A stretch of DNA of 64,000 bases from Roseovarius lutimaris (GCF_900115165.1 NZ_FOVP01000013.1:1-64000); one strand, 5' to 3'. Shown: positions 25,243 through 34,848, numbered from the stretch's first letter. The notes: a model not told the origin generated them from the sequence alone. Program-made: numbers and translations.

Positions 25243-27534
25243 CTAGCCCTCGATCCGCGTCAGATCGGCCACCTGGAGACAGATCACTCGAATGCGGCTT
25301 AACAGGTTCAGGCGATTGCGGCGCAACACCTGATTGTCGGCATTGATCTGCACCGCGTCGAAAAACGCATCCACCGCCGGGCGCAGACCGGCCATGACCG
25401 CCATCGCCCCTGCAAAATCCTCGGCCTCAAGGGCGCGGGCAATCTCGGGCTCAGCCGTATCAAGTGCTGCGAAAATCGCCTTTTCCACGTCAGTCTCGGC
25501 AAATTTCACATCGGCGCCGTAGGAATATTCGACCCCGTCCTTTTCCTCGGCCTGCGTCAGGATATTGTTGGCGCGCTTGAAGCCCTGCAACAGGTTTTCA
25601 CCGTCATCGGTTTTGAGGAAGGCACTGAGCGCCTCGGCCCGTTTGACCAACAGGGTGAGGTCGTCGTTGCCGGGCATGGCAATGCAGGCGTTGATCACGT
25701 CATGGCGAATGCCTTGGTCTTTGAGGTAAACTTTGAGGCGGTCGTGGAAGAAGGCGAGAAGATCTTCAACAACCTCTATTTCGTGCAACTGAAGGATATT
25801 GTGGGCGGAAACCGCTGCCCAATCTGCATAGTCAGCATCAAAGCTTTCGGTCTTCATTCTTATTACCCCAAAAGCTCGCTTCTTTTCTGCGTAATCAGGG
25901 TTTTCTGCAAATTGAGCCAATACATCCCGATACTTCGCGATAATCATGCCGCGAAACTCCAAGTTTGCTACGGGTCCCGCTGCGTCTGCTGCCTTAACTG
26001 AACGCTTAGCGGCCCCGCCATACAGAACTCGATAAAGCCCGATTGATAGATTGTTCTCAACAATAAGCCGGACGACGCCAAGAGCTGCACGCCTAAGTGC
26101 AAAAGGATCAGCACTTCCTGTCGGAAACCCAAAGGTGGCCCAGAACCCGGTCAGCGTATCAAGCTTATCCGCCAGAGCCACAGCAACCGAGACGGCACCA
26201 GTCGGCACGGCGTCAGACGGGCCGAGGGGGGAGTAATGTTCTTGGCACGCGGCGGCCACCTCGGGCGGCAGCCCCTCGGCCTCGGCATAATACCGCCCCA
26301 TAAGCCCCTGCAATTCCGGGAATTCATAGACCATTTCCGATTGCAGATCGGCCTTGGCCACCTTCGCCGCCTGCTCGGCCAGATCGGGATCGGCCCCCAC
26401 TCCCGGGGCGATCTCGCGCGCCAGTGCGGCAATGCGGGCAATCCGGTCGGCTTGGCTGCCAAGCTTGTTGTGGAAGGTAACCCCGGACAGGCCCTCGGCC
26501 ATGCCCGCAAGCCCCTTGTCGCGCACAAGGCGCAGGTCGTTTTCCCAGAAAAACTTGGCATCCGACAGACGCGCCGCCAGCACCTTTTGATTGCCCGCCA
26601 GAATGGTCGCGCCGTGATCGGCGGTTTCGACATTGGCGACGGTGACAAAGCGTTCGATCTGGCCTGTCTTGGGGTTCTTCACCGAAAAGAATTTCTGGTG
26701 CTCGCGCATGCTGGTCTGCAACACCTCACCCGGCAGGCCAAGGAAATCCTCGTCGATCTGCCCCATCAGGACCACCGGCCATTCCACAAGGCCGGACACC
26801 TCGGCCAAAAGGCCTGCGTCTTCGACCAGTTCAAGACCGGCGGCAAAGGCCTGATTGCTGGCATCCTGCCAGATGTGATCGGCGCGTTCGCGCGCCTCAA
26901 GCATCACGTGATCGCGCCTGAGCTTGGCGCGGTAATCGTCAAACGAGGTCACCGCAAAGCTGCCATGGCCCATAAAGCGATGGCCCTCTGTGGTGTTGCC
27001 CGCGCGAATGCCGTCAATCTCAAGGTCAACCACCGTGGCCTCGCCCATCTCGTCGGTCAGGATGCACAGGATCGAATGCAGCGGGCGCACCCAACGCAGG
27101 CTTCCCGCCCCCCACCGCATGGATTTGGGCCATGGGAAATTGCGGATGATCTTTTCAAGCTCTTCGGCCACGATCTCGCTCGCGGGGCGGCCCGGACGGG
27201 TGATGGTGGCGTAATAGACCTGACCTTTTTTCTCGTCGCGCACCTCGAGCTGATCGCGCGTCACTCCGGCGCCACGCAGGAAGCCCTCAATCGCCTTGTC
27301 GGACGCATCGACGCGGGGGCCTTTGCGCTCTTCGCGGGTTGTAGGGCTGCTGGCCAGCACCCCCTCGACCGCAAGCGCAAGACGGCGCGGCGTGGCAAAA
27401 CCGGCGGCCCCGCCATAGGTCAGGCCCGCCTCGACAAGCGCATCGGTCATGCGTTTCTTGAGGTCCTCGGCTGCGCGCGCCTGCATGCGGGCGGGGATTT
27501 CCTCGGAAAACAGTTCGATCAGAAGATCTGGCAT
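25243..27534 (-). CDS. glyS: Glycine--tRNA ligase beta subunit
   Basis: Beta chain (763 residues) of the alpha2-beta2 glycyl-tRNA synthetase; it binds tRNA, and the alpha chain makes glycyl-AMP. It opens MPDLLIELFSEEIPARMQ as in other GlyS, and has the FFHDRLKVYLKDQGIRHDVI segment and the C-terminal anticodon-binding domain. ATG 27534 is favoured over the TTG at 27543. The part encoded by about 25700-26110 is noticeably poorer in G+C and uses different codons than the rest of the gene, while the frame stays open. It is downstream of glyQ and the DUF6446 gene in one operon. Confidence 0.93.
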   Translation of the reverse strand: MPDLLIELFSEEIPARMQARAAEDLKKRMTDALVEAGLTYGGAAGFATPRRLALAVEGVLASSPTTREERKGPRVDASDKAIEGFLRGAGVTRDQLEVRDEKKGQVYYATITRPGRPASEIVAEELEKIIRNFPWPKSMRWGAGSLRWVRPLHSILCILTDEMGEATVVDLEIDGIRAGNTTEGHRFMGHGSFAVTSFDDYRAKLRRDHVMLEARERADHIWQDASNQAFAAGLELVEDAGLLAEVSGLVEWPVVLMGQIDEDFLGLPGEVLQTSMREHQKFFSVKNPKTGQIERFVTVANVETADHGATILAGNQKVLAARLSDAKFFWENDLRLVRDKGLAGMAEGLSGVTFHNKLGSQADRIARIAALAREIAPGVGADPDLAEQAAKVAKADLQSEMVYEFPELQGLMGRYYAEAEGLPPEVAAACQEHYSPLGPSDAVPTGAVSVAVALADKLDTLTGFWATFGFPTGSADPFALRRAALGVVRLIVENNLSIGLYRVLYGGAAKRSVKAADAAGPVANLEFRGMIIAKYRDVLAQFAENPDYAEKKRAFGVIRMKTESFDADYADWAAVSAHNILQLHEIEVVEDLLAFFHDRLKVYLKDQGIRHDVINACIAMPGNDDLTLLVKRAEALSAFLKTDDGENLLQGFKRANNILTQAEEKDGVEYSYGADVKFAETDVEKAIFAALDTAEPEIARALEAEDFAGAMAVMAGLRPAVDAFFDAVQINADNQVLRRNRLNLLSRIRVICLQVADLTRIEG

Positions 27535-27539
27535 ATCAC

Positions 27540-28064
27540 TCAATACCCTTTTGGTGGTTCGGGGCAGTCATCGGGCGCGCGCTGACCATCAAAGACCACC
27601 GCGCCGCAGCGGTTGATCTGATGCCAGACAAAGCCGCGCCCGTCATCGGTAATGGCGACCACACGGTCAACGCCATAAGACACGTCGCGCTGTCCCAGAT
27701 AGGCAAGCGCGCGCCCCTCTTCCAGCGCAAGGCCGATGGCCTGTGCGTCGTAACACTCAAACCAGCCCGGCGCGGTCAGCGGTTCGGCGGTCTCGTAGAT
27801 CTCATAGGTTTCGCTGAGCATGGCATTGCTCATCGTGGTGGTGAAACAGGCACGATAGCGGATCGGGCTGCTGTCGGCATCAATCGCCGTGAACCCGTCA
27901 TAAAGCACCGGTTCGGCCTTGCCCGAGACAAGCGAGGTCAGCTGCACATCGTCGGTGCCGGTCGCCGCCACTTCTTCGTAAAAGTAATAGACCTGCAAAT
28001 AATACATGGCCGCACCGGCCACCAAAGCCGTAACCAAGATCACCCCCGCTAATATCTTGCCCAT
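27540..28064 (-). CDS. DUF6446-like membrane-anchored protein
   Basis: A 174-residue protein with one N-terminal membrane helix ([20 protein letters not shown]) and a periplasmic domain holding cysteines in YRACFTTTM, WFECYDAQ, NRCGAVV and DDCPEP. It resembles the Rhodobacterales family annotated DUF6446, which commonly sits between glyQ and glyS. Its ATG overlaps the glyQ stop and its stop lies 5 bases before the glyS ATG, so all three are translationally coupled. The function is unknown; the fixed position in an aminoacyl-tRNA synthetase operon is the only clue. Confidence 0.75.
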   Translation of the reverse strand: MGKILAGVILVTALVAGAAMYYLQVYYFYEEVAATGTDDVQLTSLVSGKAEPVLYDGFTAIDADSSPIRYRACFTTTMSNAMLSETYEIYETAEPLTAPGWFECYDAQAIGLALEEGRALAYLGQRDVSYGVDRVVAITDDGRGFVWHQINRCGAVVFDGQRAPDDCPEPPKGY

Positions 28065-28993
28065 CACGCGGCATATCCCCCCGCGTCGGTCTGCACAAAG
28101 GCATCGGCGCATTTCTTGGCCAAGGCCCGCACACGCCCGATATAGGCCTGTCGTTCGGTCACACTGATCACGCCGCGCGCATCCAGCAGGTTGAAAAGGT
28201 GGCTTGCCTTGATGCATTGATCATAGGCCGGATGCGCCATCACGATCCGCTGGCCGGTCTTGGGGTCGTCATGGGGCTGACTCAGGATCGCCTCGCATTC
28301 GGCCTCGGCCTCTTCAAAATGACGCAACAACACATCGGTGTTGGCCACGTCGAAATTCCAGCGGCTGTATTCCTGTTCGGTCTGGCGAAACACATCGCCA
28401 TAGCTAAGCGGGATCGGCGCGCCGGGGTCGTTAAACGGCATGTCCATCACATGATCGACGCCAAGCACATACATCGCCAACCGCTCAAGCCCATAGGTCA
28501 ATTCGCCAGACACAGGCGCGCAATCATGCCCGCCAACCTGTTGGAAATAGGTGAACTGGCTCACTTCCATGCCATCGCACCAGACCTCCCAGCCAAGCCC
28601 CCATGCGCCAAGCGTCGGGCTCTCCCAGTCGTCCTCGACAAAGCGGATATCATGCAGGCCCATGTCGATGCCAATCGTCTTGAGCGAGCCAAGGTAAAGA
28701 TCCTGAAGATCGGGCGGGCTGGGTTTGATCAGCACCTGATACTGGTAATAGTGCTGCAAGCGGTTGGGGTTTTCGCCATAGCGCCCATCGGTCGGGCGCC
28801 GCGAAGGTTGCACATAGGCCGCCGCCCAGGGCCGTGAGCCGAGCGAGCGCAGCGTCGTGGCCGGATGAAACGTGCCCGCGCCGACTTCCATGTCATAGGG
28901 TTGCATCATGGCACAGCCATGGCCCGCCCAATAGCTCTGAAGCCGCAGGATGATTTCCTGAAAACTGCGTGGTTTGCCGTTTGTTTCCGCCAT
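28064..28993 (-). CDS. glyQ: Glycine--tRNA ligase alpha subunit
   Basis: Catalytic alpha chain (309 residues) of glycyl-tRNA synthetase, a class II enzyme. Recognisable blocks are [58 protein letters not shown] (motif 2 region) and [12 protein letters not shown] (motif 3 with Arg). Length is standard. First gene of glyQ-DUF6446-glyS. Confidence 0.96.
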   Translation of the reverse strand: MAETNGKPRSFQEIILRLQSYWAGHGCAMMQPYDMEVGAGTFHPATTLRSLGSRPWAAAYVQPSRRPTDGRYGENPNRLQHYYQYQVLIKPSPPDLQDLYLGSLKTIGIDMGLHDIRFVEDDWESPTLGAWGLGWEVWCDGMEVSQFTYFQQVGGHDCAPVSGELTYGLERLAMYVLGVDHVMDMPFNDPGAPIPLSYGDVFRQTEQEYSRWNFDVANTDVLLRHFEEAEAECEAILSQPHDDPKTGQRIVMAHPAYDQCIKASHLFNLLDARGVISVTERQAYIGRVRALAKKCADAFVQTDAGGYAA

Positions 28994-29159
28994 CTTCGCC
29001 CCCGGGGACCGCCCCTGAAATTGCCGTTCTTACCTACGGCCCTCATGCGGCAGGGTCAATCAGGCCAAAGCGCATATTTTGGGTGCATCGCGTGGCATTT
29101 TTGCTAAAACTCCCTTAAGCCCCGATGCGAACAGGCAGGGCAGGATTTAAGGGGAACCG

Positions 29160-30908
29160 ATGACGCGTTATTTTTTGGGATTTATGTTGACGATTTTGCT
29201 GAGCGTACCTGCGGCCTGGTCACAGGACGAACCGCTTGTCTGGGTCCAGATCGAGGCCCAGCCCAGCCTTGCACAGGCCCAGGCCAGCGCCCGCCGCTAT
29301 GGCGCGGACTTGCAGGATGTGAACGGCTTTTCCCTCGGGCGCGGATGGTATGCGATTGCCCTTGGCCCCTATCGGCGCGACGAGGCCGAGCGTGTGCTTC
29401 AGGTCTATCGCAACGAAGGCGTGATCGCGCGCGACAGCTATATCGCGGAATCCTCTGATTTCCAGCGTCAGTTCTGGCCAGTCGGGACCAACCTTCTGGA
29501 TCAGGCAGAGCCCGCACCTGCCGTCACACCGGCGCGTCCCGCCCCCGTTGCAGAGGCGCCGACCCCGGCGCCCGACCCGGCCCTTCCCGATGAAACCCCG
29601 CGCGAGGCCCGCGCAAGCGAGGCCCGGCTTGACCGCGACGGGCGCGCCGCACTTCAGATCGCGTTGAAATGGGCCGGCTTTTACGGCGGCCCGATTGACG
29701 CGGCCTTTGGTCAGGGCACGCGCGCCTCGATGGGTCGCTGGCAAGAGGCCAACAACTTTGAGGTCACCGGCGTTCTGACCAGCCTGCAACGCCGCGAACT
29801 GCTGCGCCAGTATAACGCCGTTCTCGAAGGGCTTGGCCTTGAGGTCGTGCGCGAGGCTGGCACCGGGATCGCCATGAAGCTGCCGATGGCGGTGGTGGAA
29901 TTTGACCGCTACGAGCCGCCCTTCGCGCATTTCAAACCCAAGGGCGACATCGACGCGCGGGTTCTTCTGATCAGCCAGCAGGGCGACCGCAACACGCTTG
30001 CCGGGCTTTACGACATCATGCAGACGCTTGAAATCGTGCCGGAAACCGGGCCGCGCAACCTTGAACGCGACAGCTTTCGCCTGATTGGCGAGGGCGCCTT
30101 GCAGATTTCGCAGACCGAGGTCTGGCTGCGCGATGGTCAGATCAAGGGCTTTACCCTGATCTGGCCTGCGGGCGACGAAGAGCGCCGCAATCGCCTTTTG
30201 GGCCAGATGCAGGACAGCTTCGAATGGCTCAGCGGCACGCTTGACCCGGCGGCCGGCAATACCGCCGAGCAGCGCATTGATCTGATTTCCGGGCTGCAAG
30301 TGCGCAAACCCAAACTCTCGCGCTCTGGCTTTTACGTCGATCAGGGCGGCGCGGTTCTGACCACCTCCGAGGTTGTGCAAAACTGTGGCCGCATCACCAT
30401 CGACGATATGTATGACGCGGCCATCGCCCTTGATGACACCGATCTTGGTATCGCTCTCTTACGCCCCATTGAGCAGCTTGCGCCGCAGAATGTTGCCACC
30501 TTTCAAGATCTGACACCGCGCCTGATGTCGGATGTGGCGGTTGCGGGTTATTCCTATGGCGGCATCCTCGGCGCCCCGACAATGACCTTTGGCCAGCTTG
30601 CCGACCTGCGCGGCCTGAATGGCGAAGCGCACCTCAAGCGGCTGGCGATCACCGCGCTTGAGGGCGATGCCGGCGGGCCGGTGTTCGATACCGGCGGTGC
30701 GGTTCTGGGGATGCTCTTGCCGCATGTTCAGAACGGTCGCGCCCTGCCCGACGGGGTAAGCTTTGCCGCCAATACCGGCACGCTGCGCGAGGTTCTGGTG
30801 CAAAACGGCATCACCCCGCGCGTCACCTCGGAGCTGGATGACATCCCCGCCGAGGCGCTGACCGATCGCGCCGGGGCGATGACCGTGCTGGTGAGTTGCT
30901 GGGAATAA
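29160..30908 (+). CDS. SPOR + peptidoglycan-binding + trypsin-like serine protease protein
   Basis: A 582-residue exported, modular protein. Signal peptide about 1-21; an SPOR-like domain about 25-100 (WVQIEAQPSLAQAQASARRY ... WYAIALGPYRRDEAERVL); a Pro/Ala-rich linker about 110-155; a PG_binding_1 domain about 160-222 (ALQIALKWAGFYGGPIDAAF); and a C-terminal trypsin-like domain about 370-560 with a GDAGGPVFDTGG stretch, the GDSGGP-type active-site loop with Ala in place of the nucleophilic Ser. That replacement argues the protease fold may be inactive. It probably binds septal or denuded peptidoglycan. It is alone on its strand and is followed by a hairpin. Confidence 0.8.
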   Translation: MTRYFLGFMLTILLSVPAAWSQDEPLVWVQIEAQPSLAQAQASARRYGADLQDVNGFSLGRGWYAIALGPYRRDEAERVLQVYRNEGVIARDSYIAESSDFQRQFWPVGTNLLDQAEPAPAVTPARPAPVAEAPTPAPDPALPDETPREARASEARLDRDGRAALQIALKWAGFYGGPIDAAFGQGTRASMGRWQEANNFEVTGVLTSLQRRELLRQYNAVLEGLGLEVVREAGTGIAMKLPMAVVEFDRYEPPFAHFKPKGDIDARVLLISQQGDRNTLAGLYDIMQTLEIVPETGPRNLERDSFRLIGEGALQISQTEVWLRDGQIKGFTLIWPAGDEERRNRLLGQMQDSFEWLSGTLDPAAGNTAEQRIDLISGLQVRKPKLSRSGFYVDQGGAVLTTSEVVQNCGRITIDDMYDAAIALDDTDLGIALLRPIEQLAPQNVATFQDLTPRLMSDVAVAGYSYGGILGAPTMTFGQLADLRGLNGEAHLKRLAITALEGDAGGPVFDTGGAVLGMLLPHVQNGRALPDGVSFAANTGTLREVLVQNGITPRVTSELDDIPAEALTDRAGAMTVLVSCWE

Positions 30909-30938
30909 TCCCGCCACAGTTTAGCGCAAATTCTAGGT

Positions 30939-30972
30939 ATTAACGGCGTCCCGAAAGGGGCGCCGTTAAGGT
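30939..30972 (+). terminator. Probable terminator hairpin
   Basis: TAACGGCG (30941-30948) pairs with CGCCGTTA (30961-30968), with CCC/GGG inside and GGTTTT after it. It lies 32 bases past the stop of the SPOR/protease gene. Confidence 0.65.
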
Positions 30973-31059
30973 TTTGGAAAGGCGATCGGCACACCTTGGT
31001 GGCAAGTGGTGAGGGGTGTTTTCCGGATCAGGATCCGGGCCAGATCAGGAGTTTTGAGA

Positions 31060-31344
31060 ATGAAGAAAATCACGCTAATTGCAGCGGCTGCTCTCGTCGC
31101 ACTTTCCGGTGTCGCACAGGCCGATGTCAGCCGGAAAGTCGGTCGTGCAACCAAGATCCAAAGCGGTAACAGTTCGGTCATGCCGGCCGAAGGCTATAGC
31201 TCGCAATGGTGGACGCATCCGATTGGCTGTGAATATTCGCGCGCCGGTCGGCCCGGTGAAATCGTGTGGTATCTGATCATCAACACCGCGCGCCCCGGCT
31301 GTCCGACCTATATCGTTCAGCGCGGCTTTAGCGACGTCTACTAA
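31060..31344 (+). CDS. Small secreted hypothetical protein (94 aa)
   Basis: A 94-residue protein with a clear signal peptide (MKKITLIAAAALVALSGVAQA, cleavage near residue 21). The mature part is about 73 residues with two cysteines (GCEYS and GCPTY), which could form one disulfide in the periplasm. The RBS CAGGAG lies 9 bases before the ATG. No family was recognised. It converges on the TPP-enzyme gene with 3 bases between stops. Confidence 0.75.
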   Translation: MKKITLIAAAALVALSGVAQADVSRKVGRATKIQSGNSSVMPAEGYSSQWWTHPIGCEYSRAGRPGEIVWYLIINTARPGCPTYIVQRGFSDVY

Positions 31345-31347
31345 GGC

Positions 31348-32955
31348 CTAGCCGTTCCCCAGTGCCGAGGTCATGTGAATAAGCGTCGGGCGGTCCGCGA
31401 CAAGCGCCGCCCGCACCGCATCCTGCAAGGCCTGATGGGTTTGGGGCGCCTCTGCATTGGCCCCGTAAGCCCGCGCAAGCGCACAGAAATCGGGGTTATG
31501 GGCGATGACCGCATTGGGCGCGATCTGGGCGCGCGCCATGCTGTCCTCGATCTCTTTCAGCTTGCCATTGTCCCAAAGCAGGATCGGCAGCGACAGGCCA
31601 AGCTCGACCGCAGTGCCAAGATCCTGAAGCGTGTACTGAAACCCGTAATCGCCGGCGATGGCGATGGTCGGCTTGCCGCGCCGGGCCACCGCCCCGCCGA
31701 TGGCGGCGGGCAAGGCATAGCCAAGCGTGCCAAAGCCTGAAGGGTGATGCCAATGGCCGGGATGCGCCATCGGCCAGACCTCATTGGCGACATAGGCGAA
31801 TTGGGTCATGTCCGAATAGATCATCGTATCCTCGGGCAAAGCGGCGCGCAGCACCTCGCAAAGCGGGGCAATACCGGGACGCTCTGCATCGCTTTCGGCG
31901 CGCCACCGGGCCCGCGCCGCCGCCACATCGCCCGCGCGCCAGCCCTCTGCGGCGCGCAGATCGCGCGCCAAAAGCGCATCCGCCAAGGCCCCGGCATCGG
32001 CCAGAACGGGATGATCGCAATTTGGGGCCCCGCCAAGCTGTGCCGGGTCGATATCCACCCGGATCAGCGGCGCCGCGTGCCCAAGGTCATCGCGCCAGAG
32101 ATCATTTTCAGACAGTTCCGTGCCCACAACCAGCACAAGATCGGCCTCGGCGATCACGCCCGCACTCTCGGGGCGGGCAAGATAGGTGCCAAAATCAAGC
32201 GGCGCATCGGCCCCCATGATGCCGCGCCCGGCATAGGTGGTGAAACTTGCGGCGCCCAAACGCCCGATCACCTGTCGCCAGGCCTGCGCCGCCCGCACGG
32301 CCCCGCCCCCGAGAATGACAAGCGGCTTTTGCGCCGCGTTCAGCGCCTCGGCCACCTCATCGACCACCCGCTCCGCAATCGCAGGAACCGCCACAAGCGG
32401 TCTGGCCGCCGGGGCGGCCTCCGCCGCCCCTTGCAGCGCGGAAATCGGCACCTGAATATGCTTGGGCCGCGCGCGCTTGCTGGCGAATTCACCCAAAGCC
32501 CGGTCAACAAGCTGATAGGCGCTTTGCGCATCGCGGGCCTCATGGCTCCAGTCACAGACACAGGCCGCCGCGCCGCATTGGTCCAGCATCTGATGCAATT
32601 GGCCGGTCTTGGCCGCCACATCGTCAAGGCAGGACGACAACACCAGCACCGGCACCGAATCCGAATAGGCCTGCCCTATCGGTGTCATGATATTGCACAA
32701 GCCCGGCCCGGTGATCACATAGGCCACCCCCGGCTTGGCCGTGGCGCGCGCATAGCCATCGGCCATGAAGCCCGCGCCCTGTTCGTGGCGCGCCAGAACA
32801 TGGGTGATGCCGGCCTCTTCGATGCCGCGATACATTTCCTGATTGTGCACACCGGGAATGCCAAAGATGGTGTCCACCCCCCGCGCCTTCAACAGATGGC
32901 TGATCTGCGCCCCAAGCGGGGTTTGCGCGCGAAAGGTATCTGTGTGATCGGCCAT
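31348..32955 (-). CDS. ThDP-dependent decarboxylase/acetolactate synthase-like enzyme
   Basis: A 535-residue thiamin diphosphate enzyme with the usual three domains: Pyr domain (TIFGIPGVHNQEMYRGI; catalytic Glu in HEQGAGFMADGYARATG-like HEQGAGFM), a central FAD/nucleotide-fold domain and the PP domain with the ThDP motif IAGDYGFQYTLQDLGTAVEL (GDG-like GDY...N). Related roseobacter genes are annotated as 5-guanidino-2-oxopentanoate decarboxylase (arginine transaminase route, AruI) or as acetolactate synthase large subunit. No small regulatory subunit is nearby, so true IlvB is unlikely. ATG 32955 is chosen over 32958 by RBS spacing. Confidence 0.8.
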   Translation of the reverse strand: MADHTDTFRAQTPLGAQISHLLKARGVDTIFGIPGVHNQEMYRGIEEAGITHVLARHEQGAGFMADGYARATAKPGVAYVITGPGLCNIMTPIGQAYSDSVPVLVLSSCLDDVAAKTGQLHQMLDQCGAAACVCDWSHEARDAQSAYQLVDRALGEFASKRARPKHIQVPISALQGAAEAAPAARPLVAVPAIAERVVDEVAEALNAAQKPLVILGGGAVRAAQAWRQVIGRLGAASFTTYAGRGIMGADAPLDFGTYLARPESAGVIAEADLVLVVGTELSENDLWRDDLGHAAPLIRVDIDPAQLGGAPNCDHPVLADAGALADALLARDLRAAEGWRAGDVAAARARWRAESDAERPGIAPLCEVLRAALPEDTMIYSDMTQFAYVANEVWPMAHPGHWHHPSGFGTLGYALPAAIGGAVARRGKPTIAIAGDYGFQYTLQDLGTAVELGLSLPILLWDNGKLKEIEDSMARAQIAPNAVIAHNPDFCALARAYGANAEAPQTHQALQDAVRAALVADRPTLIHMTSALGNG

Positions 32956-32981
32956 CATATCTCTCCCAATAAAAACCGAGT

Positions 32982-34430
32982 TCAGGGGCGCCAGAATACC
33001 GGCAAAATCAAGACGACAACCGCCACGATTTCAAGCCGCCCCATCAGCATTGCAAGAATCATCAGTGCCTTGGCCTCACTTGGAAAGCCATGCAGCGCCC
33101 CGCTTGGCGCTACATTTTCGCCAAAGACCGGGCCGATGTTGAAAATCGACGTCCAGGCTCCGGTCACCGATTCCAGCACCGTCAGCCCGGTAAGCTCCAG
33201 CGCGACGCTGAAAAATCCGAGCGACAGGATGTAGAAGGTAAACAAAAGCATCACCGATTGCAGAACTTCATCCTCGACCCGGCGCCCCTCGTGGCGCAGG
33301 ATCATCACGCTTGAGGGGCTGAAAATCCGCCGGGCCTGCTGGGCCAGTGCCGTCAGCATCAGCTGATAGCGGAAAATCTTGATCGCACAGCCGGTCGAGC
33401 CGGTACAGCCGCCAATCGCCCCCACGACGATCAGCACCACAAAGGGCATATGCCCCCACCCCATCAGATCGCCGTCGCCATACCCGGTGCCGGTAAAGAC
33501 CGACACGATATTGAACAAACGTTCGCGAAACCGCTCTTCGCTCAACTCGCCGAACTGGATAAGGTCATAGCCCACCACAAGGATCACCGCATATCCGATC
33601 CAGCGCAGATATGTGCGCACCTGCGTATCCTTGAGGAGCGGACGGATATTGCCCTGCACCCCCTGCATCATGCGTACAAACGGCAGGGTGGCGAGGATCA
33701 TGAAAACAACGGCCACATATTGCGGCGCGCCCGGAAAGCTTGCAAAGGACGCATCCGACGTCGAAAACCCGCCTGTTGACACCGTGGTCAGCGAATGCAC
33801 CGTCGCCTCGAAGGCGTCCATGCCAAACGCAAGATAGGACAGGGTACAGATCGCCGTCAGCCCGAGATAGACGTTCAGCACGCCTTTTGAGATATCCATC
33901 GTGCGCGGCAGCGCCTTGCCAAAGGTGTCAAACCCCTCCGAGCGGAAAAACTGCATGCCCCCGACCCGCATCACCGGCAGGAACACAAGCGCGACAATCA
34001 CGATCCCAAGCCCGCCAAGCCATTGCAGAATGCCGCGCCAGAGCAAAAGCCCCTTGGGCAGGTCATCCAGCCCCTCCAATACGGTGGTCCCGGTTGTTGT
34101 CAGGCCGGACATCGATTCGAAATAGGCATCGACAAAAGCAAGCTTGGTCTCGCCAAGCATGAAGGGAAGCGCCCCGAACAGCGGCAGCATCGCCCAGACC
34201 GCTGTGGTCAGCAAAAACGCTTGCTGCACCGTAAGCCCTTCACCGACCGAGTTCTTGCACGCAAGCGCGACAAGCCCGCCGGTCAGACAGGTAATGATAA
34301 GGCTTTCGGCAAAAACCGGCCAATGCTCGCGCCCCTCGGCGATATCCACCAAGAGAGGCAACGCCATGGTAAGCCCCATGGCCATGACCATCAGGCCAAC
34401 AAGATATCCCACGGGACGCATATCAAACAT
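32982..34430 (-). CDS. trkH: Trk-type potassium uptake membrane subunit
   Basis: A 482-residue TrkH/KtrB-family K+ channel subunit with four M1-P-M2-like repeats. Pore-loop glycine segments are visible: SMSGLTTTGTTVLEGLD (about 108), TVSTGGFSTSDASF (about 220), FTGTGYGDGDLMGW (about 315) and IGGCTGSTGCAIKI (about 345). It needs the peripheral NAD-binding subunit TrkA, which is not in this window. It lies 26 bases upstream of the TPP-enzyme gene on the same strand, but no functional link is obvious. Confidence 0.92.
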   Translation of the reverse strand: MFDMRPVGYLVGLMVMAMGLTMALPLLVDIAEGREHWPVFAESLIITCLTGGLVALACKNSVGEGLTVQQAFLLTTAVWAMLPLFGALPFMLGETKLAFVDAYFESMSGLTTTGTTVLEGLDDLPKGLLLWRGILQWLGGLGIVIVALVFLPVMRVGGMQFFRSEGFDTFGKALPRTMDISKGVLNVYLGLTAICTLSYLAFGMDAFEATVHSLTTVSTGGFSTSDASFASFPGAPQYVAVVFMILATLPFVRMMQGVQGNIRPLLKDTQVRTYLRWIGYAVILVVGYDLIQFGELSEERFRERLFNIVSVFTGTGYGDGDLMGWGHMPFVVLIVVGAIGGCTGSTGCAIKIFRYQLMLTALAQQARRIFSPSSVMILRHEGRRVEDEVLQSVMLLFTFYILSLGFFSVALELTGLTVLESVTGAWTSIFNIGPVFGENVAPSGALHGFPSEAKALMILAMLMGRLEIVAVVVLILPVFWRP

Positions 34431-34497
34431 GACGCGCAGAGTTGGGCTTTGGGCACGGCGCTGTCAAGCAGGATGCGCGCGCACCCCGCATCTGGTC

Positions 34498-34725
34498 TTA
34501 ACCGGGCAGGATATCCTCGAACACAAAGGCCGGGATATCCTTGTGCATAAGCCCCATCGCGGCCAGTTCGCTATCGCTCAGGCTGTACATTTCTACTAGG
34601 CTGGCAAGGCGTTTGCGGCTTATCATATAGCCATTCATCCCGGCCGCATGTTCGGCCAGAAACAGATCCAGATCGCGCCGCCATGTGACTGGCAGAAATC
34701 GGGTGTGCAGGTCTTGGTCGGCCAT
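34498..34725 (-). CDS. DUF1127-related small protein
   Basis: A 75-residue protein whose C-terminal half (SLVEMYSLSDSELAAMGLMH) matches the DUF1127 pattern, with an atypical, less basic N-terminus. ATG 34725 is fixed by AAAGGGGTTCC just upstream. It lies 185 bases downstream of another DUF1127 gene on the same strand, with a terminator and a CTGC-N3-GCAG palindrome in the gap. No function can be given beyond family membership. Confidence 0.72.
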   Translation of the reverse strand: MADQDLHTRFLPVTWRRDLDLFLAEHAAGMNGYMISRKRLASLVEMYSLSDSELAAMGLMHKDIPAFVFEDILPG

Positions 34726-34829
34726 TCGGAACCCCTTTCGTCGGATCGTGTGACGGATTCCTCCCTGAGGGGAATATAGGGCAGTTCTGTCCGAATTTCT
34801 TGCGGGAAGTGAAACGGTCGGTAAAGTGT

Positions 34830-34844
34830 TGCTGCATTGCAGCA
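34830..34844. promoter_or_regulatory. Candidate PhaR operator
   Basis: TGCTGCATTGCAGCA, a near-perfect palindrome containing CTGC-N3-GCAG, the published recognition pattern of the PHB-responsive regulator PhaR. It lies about 105 bases upstream of the DUF1127-related gene 34498-34725. A similar palindrome is at 53946, also before a DUF1127 gene. Confidence 0.45.
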
Positions 34845-34848
34845 TAAA

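Noticed and set aside
25702-26001. A 99-codon plus-strand frame in the A+T-rich patch of glyS
   Set aside because: Cys/Phe-rich translation with no RBS; it arises from the A+T-rich codons of glyS, whose frame stays open.
26236-27585. A 449-codon plus-strand open frame antisense to glyS
   Set aside because: Shadow of glyS; no family features and no RBS.
29220-30380. A 386-codon minus-strand frame antisense to the SPOR/protease gene
   Set aside because: Shadow; the plus-strand protein has a signal peptide and recognisable domains.
31744-33234. A 496-codon plus-strand open frame across the TPP enzyme and trkH start
   Set aside because: Antisense shadow of two clear genes; its translation is Arg/His/Gly-rich low-complexity as expected from the opposite strand of high-G+C coding DNA.
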